DNA of 60,462 nucleotides from Cellulomonas sp. Lineage in GTDB: Bacteria > Actinomycetota > Actinomycetes > Actinomycetales > Cellulomonadaceae. The position numbers were made by a program, and so were the translations under genes. The stretch lies in the NCBI RefSeq assembly GCF_015234515.1, contig NZ_JADGMY010000023.1, positions 331,882 to 392,343 of the forward strand. Direction: 5' to 3'. Positions 8,347-16,686 of the stretch are shown piece by piece (position 1 is the stretch's first letter; every line of letters begins with the position of its first letter). The notes under the pieces were generated by a model. It had not been told where the DNA came from and made no database searches. It was given only the letters and a program-made list of their open reading frames with translations.

Positions 8347-8378
8347 GCACAACTATTGCGACATCGATATGGTTGTGC
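8347..8378. promoter_or_regulatory. inverted repeat immediately upstream of the HTH gene
   Basis: GCACAAC (8347-8353) and GTTGTGC (8372-8378) form perfect 7-bp arms separated by 18 bp, ending 2 nt before ATG 8381. The AT-rich spacer differs from the surroundings and probably contains the promoter -10 region. The position fits autoregulation by the HTH protein. Confidence 0.5.
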
Positions 8379-8380
8379 GC

Positions 8381-9058
8381 ATGGCAGACCTGCGGAGCGG
8401 TGCAGAGGTGACGGTGTCCGAGGCCGCACGTGCCGCCGCGCTCAGTCCAGCACGTGTGCGGGCGCTCGTGAACGCTGGCCGGGTGCCCTCACGGAAGGTG
8501 GGCAACCAGCATCTGGTCGACGTGAACGCGTTGCTGGCGATGCCGCGCCGACCGGGACGCCCCATGTCTCCGCGCACGGCCTGGGCCCTGCTGCTGCTGG
8601 CCGACGACCAGCGGCCCGAGTGGGTCGCACCCGGGGACGTGTACCGCGTGGAGAGGCACCTGGACCGGCTCGCTTCCGACCCGGCACCTGAGCTGCTGCT
8701 GCAGGCGCTCGTGCGGAACAGAGCCACCCGGCACGCGTACGGGGCACAGGAGCCGGATGGCCTGCGGCGTGACGACCAGCTCGTGCTGTCCGGGCTGAGC
8801 GACTCACGTGCCGGTATCTCCGCAGGTGCCGACGTCGAGGCGTACGTCCAGGACGACGACATCCGAGGGGTCGTGCGACGGCACCTCCTGGTCGCGGCCT
8901 CCGACGCTCGCGCCAACGTGTGGCTGCACTCCGCGCCGTTCGTACCTCCGTCGTCATTGCGGCTTCAGGTGGCTGCCGACCTCGCGGAGCACGGCGGCCC
9001 GCGTGAACGCCAGAGAGCCCGGGACATCATCCGCGCGGCCGTGGAAGGCCGTCGGTGA
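8381..9058 (+). CDS. HTH protein, antitoxin-like partner of a truncated AbiEii-type gene
   Basis: The 225-residue protein has an N-terminal excisionase-like HTH (VTVSEAARAAALSPARVRALVNAGRVPSRKVGNQHLVDV) and a helical C-terminal part (PRTAWALLLLADDQRPEWV, then LLLQALVRNRA). ATG 8381 was chosen because it follows the inverted repeat and starts directly before the HTH; longer frames run into non-coding sequence. In actinobacteria similar two-gene units pair an HTH protein with a nucleotidyltransferase of the AbiEii/AbiGii type. Here the partner is reduced to a stump that overlaps this gene's stop (GTGA). It is probably a DNA-binding regulator of its own promoter, now orphaned. Confidence 0.6.
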   Translation: MADLRSGAEVTVSEAARAAALSPARVRALVNAGRVPSRKVGNQHLVDVNALLAMPRRPGRPMSPRTAWALLLLADDQRPEWVAPGDVYRVERHLDRLASDPAPELLLQALVRNRATRHAYGAQEPDGLRRDDQLVLSGLSDSRAGISAGADVEAYVQDDDIRGVVRRHLLVAASDARANVWLHSAPFVPPSSLRLQVAADLAEHGGPRERQRARDIIRAAVEGRR

Positions 9059-9143
9059 CGGTGCAGCTCCCACCGATGCGCGACCCGCAGCGAGACGCGT
9101 GGTGGACGCTGATGGACCTCTACGGCCGGATGCCGACCGGTGT
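9055..9143 (+). pseudogene. 5' remnant of a nucleotidyltransferase (AbiEii-like) toxin gene
   Basis: A GTG overlapping the upstream TGA (GTGA) opens a frame whose first 29 residues (QLPPMRDPQRDAWWTLMDLY, then GRMPTG) look like the start of the nucleotidyltransferase proteins encoded next to such HTH genes. After PTG the frame loses that character and stops within about 90 bp, exactly where the convergent HAD gene ends (9143). No Gly-Ser/Asp nucleotidyltransferase motif follows. I read this as a deletion junction. The family assignment is from memory of the N-terminal pattern. Confidence 0.5.
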
Positions 9144-9784
9144 CAGCCCGCTCCCCGGACGATGTCGACGACCTCGCTCAGCGTCCCGATCCGGTACCGC
9201 GCCTGCGAGAAGTCCCCGCCACCGGTGAAGTGGTAGTCCACGACCGCGCAGTCGATCCCGGCCGCCACCGCCGACCGCAGCCCGCGCTCCGAGTCCTCGA
9301 CGACGAGCGTCTCGGACCTGGCGGCGCCGAAGCGCCGCAACCCCACGAGGTACGGCTCGGGGTGCGGCTTGGCGCGCTCGTAGTCCTGGCGCACCAGGAC
9401 GAAGTCCAGGAACCCGCGGATCCGGCGCTCGGCGTGGATGAGGTCGAAGTCCGCGCGCTTGCAGCTCGTCACGACGGCCAGGCGGGCGTGCTGCGACAGC
9501 TCGGCCAGCACGTCGACGACGCCCTCGATCTCGATCGTCTGCGTCCGCAGGTGCTCCTGGTAGCAGGCGTCGCGCACCGCGCGGAGCCGGTCGATCGTCT
9601 GCTCGTCGACGCCGGCCGCCCGGGCCTGGTCCCACGTGCCGAGCCCCTGGGCCATGTCGCTGAGGTACCGCGCCCTGTCCAGGACCACGCCGGCCTCGGC
9701 CAGCGCGTGTGCTCCGGCCTCGTAGTACCAGTGCTCGGTGTCGACGAGGACGCCGTCGTGGTCGAGCAGGACGTACCGCTTCAT
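9143..9784 (-). CDS. HAD-superfamily phosphatase (beta-phosphoglucomutase-like)
   Basis: This 213-residue protein has HAD motif I (LLDHDGVLVDTE), a helical cap, motif II (AVVTSCK), the Lys motif III region (YERAKPHPEPYLVGLRRFG) and motif IV (LVVEDSERGLRSAVAAGIDCAVV). The V-D-T-E after motif I and the cap size match the CbbY/beta-phosphoglucomutase-like subgroup, which act on sugar phosphates or similar small phosphates in the cytosol. ATG 9784 overlaps the stop of the upstream membrane-protein gene (ATGA). The gene ends at the junction with the toxin remnant. Confidence 0.85.
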   Translation of the reverse strand: MKRYVLLDHDGVLVDTEHWYYEAGAHALAEAGVVLDRARYLSDMAQGLGTWDQARAAGVDEQTIDRLRAVRDACYQEHLRTQTIEIEGVVDVLAELSQHARLAVVTSCKRADFDLIHAERRIRGFLDFVLVRQDYERAKPHPEPYLVGLRRFGAARSETLVVEDSERGLRSAVAAGIDCAVVDYHFTGGGDFSQARYRIGTLSEVVDIVRGAG

Positions 9785-10500
9785 CCCCGCAGGTCCGCCA
9801 GGGTGCCGGGCCGCCGCCGCGGGGCCGGTGCAGGCGCCGAGTCCCGCGGGGTGACCTTCCACACGAGCAGCGCCGCTGCCGCCAGGGGGAGCGCCACCAC
9901 GGCGTCCGACCACGGGCTCGTGTCGTGCGAGGAGTACAGCACCACCAGCGGGCCGAGGAGCTCGGTGGGCAGCGGGCTGGACACGATGAGCGCGGCCGCG
10001 AGCGCGCGCGTCCACCGGTCGCGGGCCGGGTCGGGGCCGGCCCCGAGCTCACGAGCAGCCCAGATGCCGGCCGCGACGGGGACGACGACGGTCAGGACGA
10101 GCGCCGCGGCCGTGATCCCGGGCGTGGGCTGGACCTGCCCGGTCACGCCCGACGTCCAGGCGTGCGCACCGAGGACGGTGAGGGCGCCCGCTGTCGAGAA
10201 CGCCACCGGCACGGAGAACCAGAGCGGCCGCCGGACCAGGAGGAACGGCAGCACGGCGGCGGCACCCGCGAGCAGGATCATCGCGGCGCCCGCGTACTGG
10301 GCGGCGTGCCCGGCCGGTGTCCAGGGGTCGGAGACGAGCAGGTGGTCGAACGCGTGGTCCTGCAGCCGCAGGCACGCGTCCGTCTCGAAGGCGCCCCGCT
10401 GGCACGCGGGCCACCACCGTTGCGCCGCGGCGGCCACGAACATCACGGCGGACGCGAGCAGCAGCGACGACGCCGTCGCCCTCATCACGAAACGGGACAT
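9781..10500 (-). CDS. multi-pass membrane protein of unknown function
   Basis: The 239-residue protein has about six hydrophobic segments, including ATASSLLLASAVMFVAAAAQ, AAQYAGAAMILLAGAAAVLPFLL, ALTVLGAHAWTSGV, ITAAALVLTVVVPVAAGIW, and two near the C-terminus. Two cysteines lie in the first extracellular-side loop (WWPACQRGAFETDACLRLQ), which could form a disulfide. It is translationally coupled to the downstream HAD gene. I do not recognise the family. Confidence 0.65.
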   Translation of the reverse strand: MSRFVMRATASSLLLASAVMFVAAAAQRWWPACQRGAFETDACLRLQDHAFDHLLVSDPWTPAGHAAQYAGAAMILLAGAAAVLPFLLVRRPLWFSVPVAFSTAGALTVLGAHAWTSGVTGQVQPTPGITAAALVLTVVVPVAAGIWAARELGAGPDPARDRWTRALAAALIVSSPLPTELLGPLVVLYSSHDTSPWSDAVVALPLAAAALLVWKVTPRDSAPAPAPRRRPGTLADLRG

Positions 10501-10602
10501 ATCAGGAGTGAAGCCCAGATCAGTGCGCCTGGCCAGAGGCTGTCCGGCGCGCGGCGACAGGGCCGGACGCCCATAGTTGTGCCGTCAACCAATGTGGCGT
10601 AA

Positions 10603-10616
10603 CGTCAACGTTGACG
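10603..10616. promoter_or_regulatory. palindrome upstream of the F420/NADP oxidoreductase gene
   Basis: CGTCAACGTTGACG is a perfect 14-bp palindrome 30 bp before ATG 10646. A further GTCAA half-site lies at 10584-10588. This is the usual form of a MarR/HxlR/TetR-type operator; the regulator is not adjacent. Confidence 0.5.
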
Positions 10617-10645
10617 CAACAACCAATCGACTCGGGGAGCTCCTC

Positions 10646-11221
10646 ATGGCACACGTCACGATCATCGGCACCGGCAACATGGGCCAGGCCATCGCCGCCC
10701 TCGCCGCCAAGGGCGGCCACTCGGTCCAGGCCCTCGCCCACACGGACACCGGCGAGGCCGTCACCGGGGAGCTCGTGGTCCTCGCCGTGCCCTACGCCGC
10801 GCTCACGGACATCGCCGCGCAGCGGGCCGAGCAGCTCGCCGGGCGGGTCGTCGTCGACATCACCAACCCGGTCGACTTCGAGACCTTCGACTCGCTCGTC
10901 GTCCCGGCCGACGGCTCCGCGGCGGCCGAGCTGGCCGCGGCCCTGCCGCAGTCGCGCGTCCTCAAGGCGTTCAACACCAACTTCGCCGCGACGCTCGCCT
11001 CGGGCGCGGTCGGCGACGTGCCCACGACCGTCCTCGTCGCCGGCGACGACGCGCAGGCCAAGCAGCTGCTCATCGACGTCGTCACCTCCGGTGGCGTCCG
11101 TGCCGTCGACGCCGGCTCGCTCAAGCGCGCCCGCGAGCTGGAGGCCGTCGGCTTCCTGCAGCTCACGCTGGCCGCCGGCGAGAAGATCGCCTGGACGGCG
11201 GGGTTCGCGGTCGTCTCCTGA
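10646..11221 (+). CDS. NADPH-dependent F420 reductase-like oxidoreductase
   Basis: The 191-residue protein begins MAHVTIIGTGNMGQAIAALA, an N-terminal Rossmann motif (GTGNMG), followed by VVLAVPYAALTDIA, VVDITNPVDFETFDSL, SRVLKAFNTNFAATLASG and a C-terminal helix with RARELEAVGFLQLTLA. This pattern is that of Fno/NpdG-like proteins, which transfer hydride between NADP and a flavin or deazaflavin. GGGGAG upstream serves as ribosome-binding site. Many actinobacterial members of this family are regulated by nearby HxlR-type genes; here only a palindrome is seen. True F420 dependence cannot be judged from sequence. Confidence 0.8.
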   Translation: MAHVTIIGTGNMGQAIAALAAKGGHSVQALAHTDTGEAVTGELVVLAVPYAALTDIAAQRAEQLAGRVVVDITNPVDFETFDSLVVPADGSAAAELAAALPQSRVLKAFNTNFAATLASGAVGDVPTTVLVAGDDAQAKQLLIDVVTSGGVRAVDAGSLKRARELEAVGFLQLTLAAGEKIAWTAGFAVVS

Positions 11222-11232
11222 CCTTGTGAGCC

Positions 11233-11275
11233 GCGCGCCTGCTCAGCCCTTTACCGGGGGAAAGAGCAGGCGCGC
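11233..11275 (+). terminator. strong hairpin after the F420/NADP oxidoreductase gene
   Basis: GCGCGCCTGCTC (11233-11244) pairs perfectly with GAGCAGGCGCGC (11264-11275), a 12-bp stem with a 19-nt loop, 12 nt after the stop. Confidence 0.7.
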
Positions 11276-11358
11276 AGCGCCGCGCGGGGTGCGTCCAGCC
11301 GGCGCAGCGGCACAGTCGACCACGGTGGACGAGACGGGAGGAACCCCCGCCGATCCCC

Positions 11359-11421
11359 TTGACAGCGTGCGTGCCGAGCCCGTTAGGTTCGTGAGCATTC
11401 TCGATAGAGAACGTTTGCCAC
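11359..11421 (+). promoter_or_regulatory. GH10-A promoter with shared xylanase motif
   Basis: A consensus -35 TTGACA (11359-11364) is followed 18 bp later by TTAGGT (11383-11388) as a candidate -10. Just downstream, TTCTC-GATA-GAGAA (11397-11410) is an inverted repeat that overlaps TAGAGAACGTTTGCCAC (11405-11421). A 16/17 match to this last motif occurs before GH10-C (36354-36370). A site just after the start point is a natural repressor position. Confidence 0.55.
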
Positions 11422-11470
11422 TGCCACTCCCCGCGCAACGGTGCGCCGGGGAAGCCCTGGAGGGGATCCC

Positions 11471-13852
11471 ATGCCGGGTTCGCGACCGGACACCACCGCC
11501 ACTGCTGGAGCGGGAGCCGTCCGGCCCGCACGCAGGGCGATCAGACCCATGATGGCGACGCTGCTCGCGGGGGCGCTGACGGTCGCCGCGCTGGTCCCCG
11601 CTCACCCCGCGTTCGCAGCGACCGAGCCCGAGCTGCCGCCGAGCGGGCAGACCTTCGAGCACTACCCGCCGATGAAGGAGGCCTACGAGGACTACTTCTC
11701 GTTCGGCATCTTCGGCGCCGGTGAGGTCGACGGCCTGATCTACAACTACGCGTCCTACACGCCGGGCAACGAGATGAAGCCCGAGAGCACGCAGCGCGAG
11801 AAGGGCGTGTTCACCTTCGACCCGGCGGAGGCAGCCTTCGCCCGGTATACGACACGCAACCCCGACCTCGCGCTGTACGGGCACACCCTCGCGTGGCACT
11901 CCCAGACCCCGACGTGGATGTGGGACGCGCCCCCGGCCCGGTTCGACCAGCCCGGCACGTTCGACAGCGCCGTGGCGCTCGAGAACCTCCACACCCACAT
12001 CGAGGCCGTCCTCGGGCACTTCGGTGAGCGCCTGGTCGCGATCGACGTCGTGAACGAGGCCGTCGGCACCGCGAACCCGGCCGACTGGCGCGGCTCGCTC
12101 GCCAAGGGCGAGGGCTGGTACCAGGCGCTGGGCGCCGACTGGGTCGAGCTCGCGTTCCTCAAGGCCGCCGAGGTCGTCGACGCCAACGGCTGGGACGTCA
12201 AGCTCACCTACAACGACTTCGGCCTGGACTCCCCGGCCAAGGCGCGCGTCGTCTACGAGATGGTCAAGGACATCAACGAGCGCCACGCCGGCGTCCGCCC
12301 GGGCGGCAAGCCGATGATCGAGGTCATCGGCATGCAGGGCCACTACAACCTGGCCACCGACGTGGCGGCCGTCGAGCAGAACATCAAGCTCTTCGCGACC
12401 CTCGGCGACGTCGAGGTCCACGTGACCGAGATGGACATCGCCCTGCCGCCGGGCGAGCTGACGCCCGAGAACGAGAACAACCAGGGCATGAAGTACGCCG
12501 AGCTCTTCCAGGTCTACCGCGACCACGCGGCCGGCCCCGCCAACACGACCGACAACCCGCACGTGGTCGCCGCCGTGAAGCTGGCGGGGGTCCGGGACGT
12601 CGTCAGCGGCTGGAAGGGCGGCGAGTTCGCCATGCCGTACGACTACGACGGCAACGCCAAGCTCGCGCTGCTCGGCATCCTGTACCCGGAGCAGTTCCTC
12701 GCGACGCACGAGTACATCGACACCTCCGGCGGCGAGGAGCGCCCGCCCGTGCCCGGCGTGCACGTGTTCGACACCTCCGACGGCGACTCCTGGAGCGGCG
12801 CCAACATCGTCCTGGGTGACGACGCCGAGGCGTGGCCGTGGTCGACGACCGACGACGGCGAGGTGGCCTTCCGGCCCGAGCCGGGCGCGACCTACCGGGT
12901 GACCGTGAACTACACCGCCAAGGGCACGACGGCGATCCGGGTCCGCTGGGTCCGGGACAACACCAACAGCGGCTACACCACCGCCGACGGGGCCGCGGTC
13001 AACGCCCACCCGTACGCCGCCGGCCAGGTCGCCACGCACATCCCCGCGTACTTCAACAGCGGCATGGTCAACATGGGTAGCTACGACCTGGTCACCGAGA
13101 TCACGCTCGACGGCGACCAGCCCGCCGACGGCCTCATCGGCAACATCGGCATCCGCGGGGGCGGAGGAGGCAACGCGTTCTCCGTCAACACGATCACGGT
13201 CGAGAAGGTCTCCGCCGCCGGTGACGAGGTGCTCGTGACGTGGCCCGGCGCGGTCGTCCCGCCGCCGGCGAGCGCCCCGGCGGCGCCGACGGACGTCTCC
13301 GCGGTCGCCGCCGCCGGCTCCGCGACCGTGTCGTGGACGCCCCCCGCCGACGACGGCGGCAGCCCTGTCACCGCGTCCACCGTCACCGCTGCACCGGGCG
13401 GGGCGACGTGCACGACCGACGGCGCGTCCTGCGTCGTCGAGGGCCTGACGAACGGCCGGGCGTACACGTTCACGGTGGTCGCGACCAACGCCGCGGGCGC
13501 CTCCGAGCCGTCCGCGGCGTCGGCGGCGGTGACGCCGACGGTGCTGCCTGGGACCCCCGGGCAGGTCTCATTGACCGTCTCGGCGGCCGCCGAGTGCGTC
13601 GCCGGGCGGCCGCACGTCACGGTGCACGTCCGCAACAACGAGCGCGTGCCGGTCCTCGTCGCCGCGACGACCCCCTGGTGGTCGGTCTCCGGGCGGCTGC
13701 TGATGCCGGGAGCGTCGTTCGAGCGCACCTGGTCCGCGCCGGGCGCGAGCGTGGCCGCGGGGAACGTCCGGGTCACGGGTGCGGCAGTCGTCAGCTGGCG
13801 GCCCGCCCTGACGACCTACCAGGCCGGCCACGCGGGAGCGTCCTGCGGCTGA
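11471..13852 (+). CDS. secreted multidomain GH10 endo-xylanase A
   Basis: The 793-residue enzyme has a signal peptide (basic start, MMATLLAGALTVAALVPAHPAFA), a GH10 barrel (about 45-420), an uncharacterised beta-rich module (about 430-585), an FN3 domain (about 600-685) and a C-terminal Ig-like domain (about 695-793). GH10 marks include NEMKPES, GHTLAWHSQTPTWMW, the acid/base Glu in DVVNEAV (E196) and the nucleophile in VTEMDI (E320). The usual T-x-W-G-x-x-D-x-x-SW segment near the barrel end is altered to VKLAGVRDVVSGW. The middle module (VFDTSDGDSWSGANIVLG onward) looks like a galactose-binding-fold CBM but matches none I know. GGAGGGG precedes ATG 11471. Confidence 0.9.
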   Translation: MPGSRPDTTATAGAGAVRPARRAIRPMMATLLAGALTVAALVPAHPAFAATEPELPPSGQTFEHYPPMKEAYEDYFSFGIFGAGEVDGLIYNYASYTPGNEMKPESTQREKGVFTFDPAEAAFARYTTRNPDLALYGHTLAWHSQTPTWMWDAPPARFDQPGTFDSAVALENLHTHIEAVLGHFGERLVAIDVVNEAVGTANPADWRGSLAKGEGWYQALGADWVELAFLKAAEVVDANGWDVKLTYNDFGLDSPAKARVVYEMVKDINERHAGVRPGGKPMIEVIGMQGHYNLATDVAAVEQNIKLFATLGDVEVHVTEMDIALPPGELTPENENNQGMKYAELFQVYRDHAAGPANTTDNPHVVAAVKLAGVRDVVSGWKGGEFAMPYDYDGNAKLALLGILYPEQFLATHEYIDTSGGEERPPVPGVHVFDTSDGDSWSGANIVLGDDAEAWPWSTTDDGEVAFRPEPGATYRVTVNYTAKGTTAIRVRWVRDNTNSGYTTADGAAVNAHPYAAGQVATHIPAYFNSGMVNMGSYDLVTEITLDGDQPADGLIGNIGIRGGGGGNAFSVNTITVEKVSAAGDEVLVTWPGAVVPPPASAPAAPTDVSAVAAAGSATVSWTPPADDGGSPVTASTVTAAPGGATCTTDGASCVVEGLTNGRAYTFTVVATNAAGASEPSAASAAVTPTVLPGTPGQVSLTVSAAAECVAGRPHVTVHVRNNERVPVLVAATTPWWSVSGRLLMPGASFERTWSAPGASVAAGNVRVTGAAVVSWRPALTTYQAGHAGASCG

Positions 13853-13859
13853 CGTCGGA

Positions 13860-13896
13860 GCGGTGCACCGGCGGGGTCCTCTTGCCGGTGCACCGC
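13860..13896 (+). terminator. strong hairpin after GH10-A
   Basis: GCGGTGCACCGGC pairs perfectly with GCCGGTGCACCGC (13-bp stem, 11-nt loop) 8 nt after the xylanase stop. This isolates GH10-A from the downstream MFS gene. Confidence 0.75.
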
Positions 13897-14028
13897 CCAG
13901 CGGGCATCACGGCCCGCGGGCGGGGGAGCGCGGCCGGAGCCGTCGTACCCTGGGTGTCAGCTCAGGGGCAGTCTTCCGTGTGTGGGGTGGGGCGCACGGG
14001 TCCTCGACGCATCCCCGGAGCACCCACG

Positions 14029-15279
14029 TTGACGTACCAGCTCGCGCCCTCGCGCGCGTCCGCGCCCACCGGCGTCCCCGCACCCCGCCTCTCGCTGCCT
14101 GCCGCCGGTGGTCTGCCCTTCCTGGTGACCGCCCTGGCCGGACGCATCCCGTCCTCGATGATCCAGCTGGGCCTGCTGATGTTCGTGGCCTCGTCCGGGC
14201 TCGGTGTCGGGCTGGGCGGCGCGACGGTGGCGGCTGTCGGCATCGGCACCGCCGTCGGCGCCCCGCTCGTGGGACGCGGCGTCGACCGGTGGGGACCGCT
14301 GCCCGTCGTCGCCGTGGCGACCGCCCTGCAGGTCACCGGTCTGCTCGCGGTCCTCGTGGCCACCACGCAGGGCGCCGCGACGTGGCTCCTGCTGCTGTGC
14401 GCGGCGGTCGTGGGGGCCGCCAACCCGCAGGTCGGGTCGATCGCGCGCTCCCGCTGGTCGCACCTGGCGCGACGCGGCGGAGGGCCGGACCTCGTCCGTC
14501 GGGCGCTGGGCTACGAGGTGGCCGCGGACGAGCTCGGGTTCGTCGTGGGGCCCGTGGCCGCCGGGCTGCTGGTCGCGCTGCTCGGCCCCGTTCCCGCGCT
14601 GTGGGTGCTCGTCGGCCTCGCCGTCGTGGGGCAGGGCGCCTTCGCGGCGTACCTGTGGACGGACCGCGCGGCGTGGCCCCGGCGCACCCGCACGGACGTC
14701 GGGACGGCGCAGCCCGTCGCGCGGCTGGACCTGCGTCCGCTCCTCGCGCCGATGCTCGCGTGCCTCGCCGTCGGCATCGCGTTCGGCGCGACGCAGACCG
14801 GGCTCACCGCCGTCAACGCCGCGCGCGGCACCGACGAGCTCACCGGCCTGGTCTACGCCTGCGCCGGGGTCGGCAGCGGGATCGCGAGCCTCGCGCTGTC
14901 CCGGCGGGTCCGGCGCGGGAGCATCGCCGCGCGCGTGGTCGCCGGAGGTGCGGCGGTCCTGGTCGGGGCGCTGGGGCTCGCCGCGCTGCCCGGCCCCTGG
15001 GGTGCGGCGGCGTGGGCGGTCGTCCTCGGGGTCGGTGCCGGGACGCTGCTCGTCAGCGGCTACGCGCGTGCCGAGCGGGTCGCGCTGCCGGGGCTCGTCG
15101 CGTCGACGATGGCGCTGCTGGCCACCGCCCTGGTGCTCGGCGTCTCCGGGGGAGCGGCGGCCGGCGGCGCGCTGGCCGGTTCGCTGCCGCACGTCTTCTG
15201 GCCCGCCGCCGCGGCGGGTCTGCTCGGGATCTGCGCCGGGGCGGCGCTGCGCACCGACGGGCGTCCGCCCCGGCCGTGA
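14029..15279 (+). CDS. MFS transporter
   Basis: The 416-residue protein has about 12 hydrophobic helices and a central polar loop (WTDRAAWPRRTRTDVGTAQP). The TTG at 14029 is supported by GGAG 8 nt upstream; no in-frame ATG or GTG is better placed. Conserved MFS elements include VGRGVDRWGPLPVVAVATA, a helix 2-3 loop resembling motif A (G-x-x-x-D-R-x-G), and SRRVRRGSIAARVVAGG in the second half. It is an inner-membrane carrier of unknown substrate and shows no clear co-regulation with the xylanase upstream because a strong terminator lies between them. Confidence 0.75.
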   Translation: MTYQLAPSRASAPTGVPAPRLSLPAAGGLPFLVTALAGRIPSSMIQLGLLMFVASSGLGVGLGGATVAAVGIGTAVGAPLVGRGVDRWGPLPVVAVATALQVTGLLAVLVATTQGAATWLLLLCAAVVGAANPQVGSIARSRWSHLARRGGGPDLVRRALGYEVAADELGFVVGPVAAGLLVALLGPVPALWVLVGLAVVGQGAFAAYLWTDRAAWPRRTRTDVGTAQPVARLDLRPLLAPMLACLAVGIAFGATQTGLTAVNAARGTDELTGLVYACAGVGSGIASLALSRRVRRGSIAARVVAGGAAVLVGALGLAALPGPWGAAAWAVVLGVGAGTLLVSGYARAERVALPGLVASTMALLATALVLGVSGGAAAGGALAGSLPHVFWPAAAAGLLGICAGAALRTDGRPPRP

Positions 15280-15379
15280 CACGGGCGGGGCGGTTGGCGC
15301 GTGCGGGTCGGCCGCTCCCGTTCGGGCGCCGCCCTCGGCTCGGGAGGCCGTCGTCCGAGCCGCGACATAGCCTGCCGAG

Positions 15380-16663
15380 GTGACGCCCCCACCGCCCGTC
15401 GCACCCGCGGAGGGTGGCGACGACGTCGCACCCCGGCACGCGCGGCGCTCGCCGCGGGCGGCACAGGCCCGTGCCGCGGCGCTCGCCGGTCTCGCGGTCG
15501 TGTGCCTCGGGGCGGGCGCTCTCACCTCGGTCGCTCTCGACGGCGCGCAGGAGGAGCCCGTCGCGCGTGCGACGACGGCCGCGGAGGTCCGCACCCCGGC
15601 GCCGACCCCGACATCCGCGTGCGTCCCGGCGCCGCTGGAGCAGCGCGCCGCCGCGACCCTCGTCGTCGGCCTGCCGGACGTGCGCAGGGCCACCGACCCG
15701 CTCGCGCGGGACGTCGTCGCGCTCGGTGTCGGCGGCGTCTTCCTGTCCGAGTCCAACGTCGGCACCGCGCAGCAGGTGGCGGCGCTGTCGGCGGGGCTGC
15801 GCGCGCTGGCGGCTCGGCCCCTGCTCGTGTCGACCGACGAGGAGTCGGGCCGGGTCGCGCTCATGCGGGGCGTCGTCGGCGCGGGGCCCTCGCCGCGGCG
15901 GATGACGCAGCGTGAGACCCCCGAGGCGGTGCGGCAGCGGGCCGCCGCCACGGGGAAGGCGCTCGCCTCGGTCGGCGTCGACCTCGACCTCGCACCCGTC
16001 CTCGACCTCGACGACGGCCCGGCCGGTGGCGTCGTCGGCGACCGGTCGTTCAGCGCGGACCCCGCCACGGCCGCCGACTACGGGCTCGCGTACGCCCAGG
16101 GCCTCACCGACGCGGGTGTCCGGCCCACGATGAAGCACTTCCCCGGGCACGGGCGCTCCACCGTCGACTCGCACGAGACGTCCGCGCTCGTGACCACTGG
16201 GCTCGACGAACTCGTGGCGACGGACCTGCTGCCCTTCCAGCGCGCGATCGACGCGGGCGCGCCGGTGATCATGCTCAACCACCTGCAGTACGCGGCCCTC
16301 GACCCCGACCGGCCGGCGTCGCTGAGCCCACGTGCCTACGCGCTGCTGCGCGAGATGGGGTTCGAGGGGGTCGCGATGACCGACTCGGTCGGGATGGGCG
16401 CGGTGAACCTGCGGTGGGACTTCCCGGCAGCCGCCGTCGAGGCCGTTGCCGCGGGCGCGGACGCCGTCCTGACGACGGACGGGCGCCACGCCGTGCGGAT
16501 GCGCGACGCGCTCGTCGAGGCGGTGCGGACCGGGACGCTCCCCGAGCAGCGGCTCTCCGAGGCGGCCGCACGGGTCGCCGCGCTCGCGGGCGGGGACCCG
16601 GTGGCGACCTCGTGCGTCGACGTCGCCCGCCCGACGCTCGCCGGACCGGTCGCCGTCCCCTGA
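15380..16663 (+). CDS. exported GH3 beta-N-acetylhexosaminidase (NagZ-like)
   Basis: This 427-residue protein carries one N-terminal hydrophobic segment (AAALAGLAVVCLGAGALTSVAL) as signal or anchor and a single GH3 barrel domain. The NagZ signature KHFPGHGRSTVDSHET is present, in which the His and Asp act in general acid/base catalysis, and the nucleophile Asp lies in VAMTDSVGMGA. An LLVSTDEESGRVALMR segment provides the substrate-side Asp/Glu/Arg. NagZ-type enzymes cleave N-acetylglucosamine from peptidoglycan fragments; export suggests wall recycling or glycan scavenging. GTG 15380 gives a short basic leader. No C-terminal GH3 domain is present, as expected for NagZ. Confidence 0.85.
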   Translation: MTPPPPVAPAEGGDDVAPRHARRSPRAAQARAAALAGLAVVCLGAGALTSVALDGAQEEPVARATTAAEVRTPAPTPTSACVPAPLEQRAAATLVVGLPDVRRATDPLARDVVALGVGGVFLSESNVGTAQQVAALSAGLRALAARPLLVSTDEESGRVALMRGVVGAGPSPRRMTQRETPEAVRQRAAATGKALASVGVDLDLAPVLDLDDGPAGGVVGDRSFSADPATAADYGLAYAQGLTDAGVRPTMKHFPGHGRSTVDSHETSALVTTGLDELVATDLLPFQRAIDAGAPVIMLNHLQYAALDPDRPASLSPRAYALLREMGFEGVAMTDSVGMGAVNLRWDFPAAAVEAVAAGADAVLTTDGRHAVRMRDALVEAVRTGTLPEQRLSEAAARVAALAGGDPVATSCVDVARPTLAGPVAVP

Positions 16664-16686
16664 GCCGCCCGTCTCGGAGCGCCCGG

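Noticed and set aside
9160..10576. Large plus-strand frame opposite HAD and membrane-protein genes
   Set aside because: Antisense shadow; the minus strand has clear HAD motifs and hydrophobic helices with ATGA coupling.
11233..11275. Hairpin after the F420/NADP gene as a riboswitch for GH10-A
   Set aside because: It lies before the TTGACA promoter of GH10-A and right after a stop codon, so a terminator is the simpler reading.
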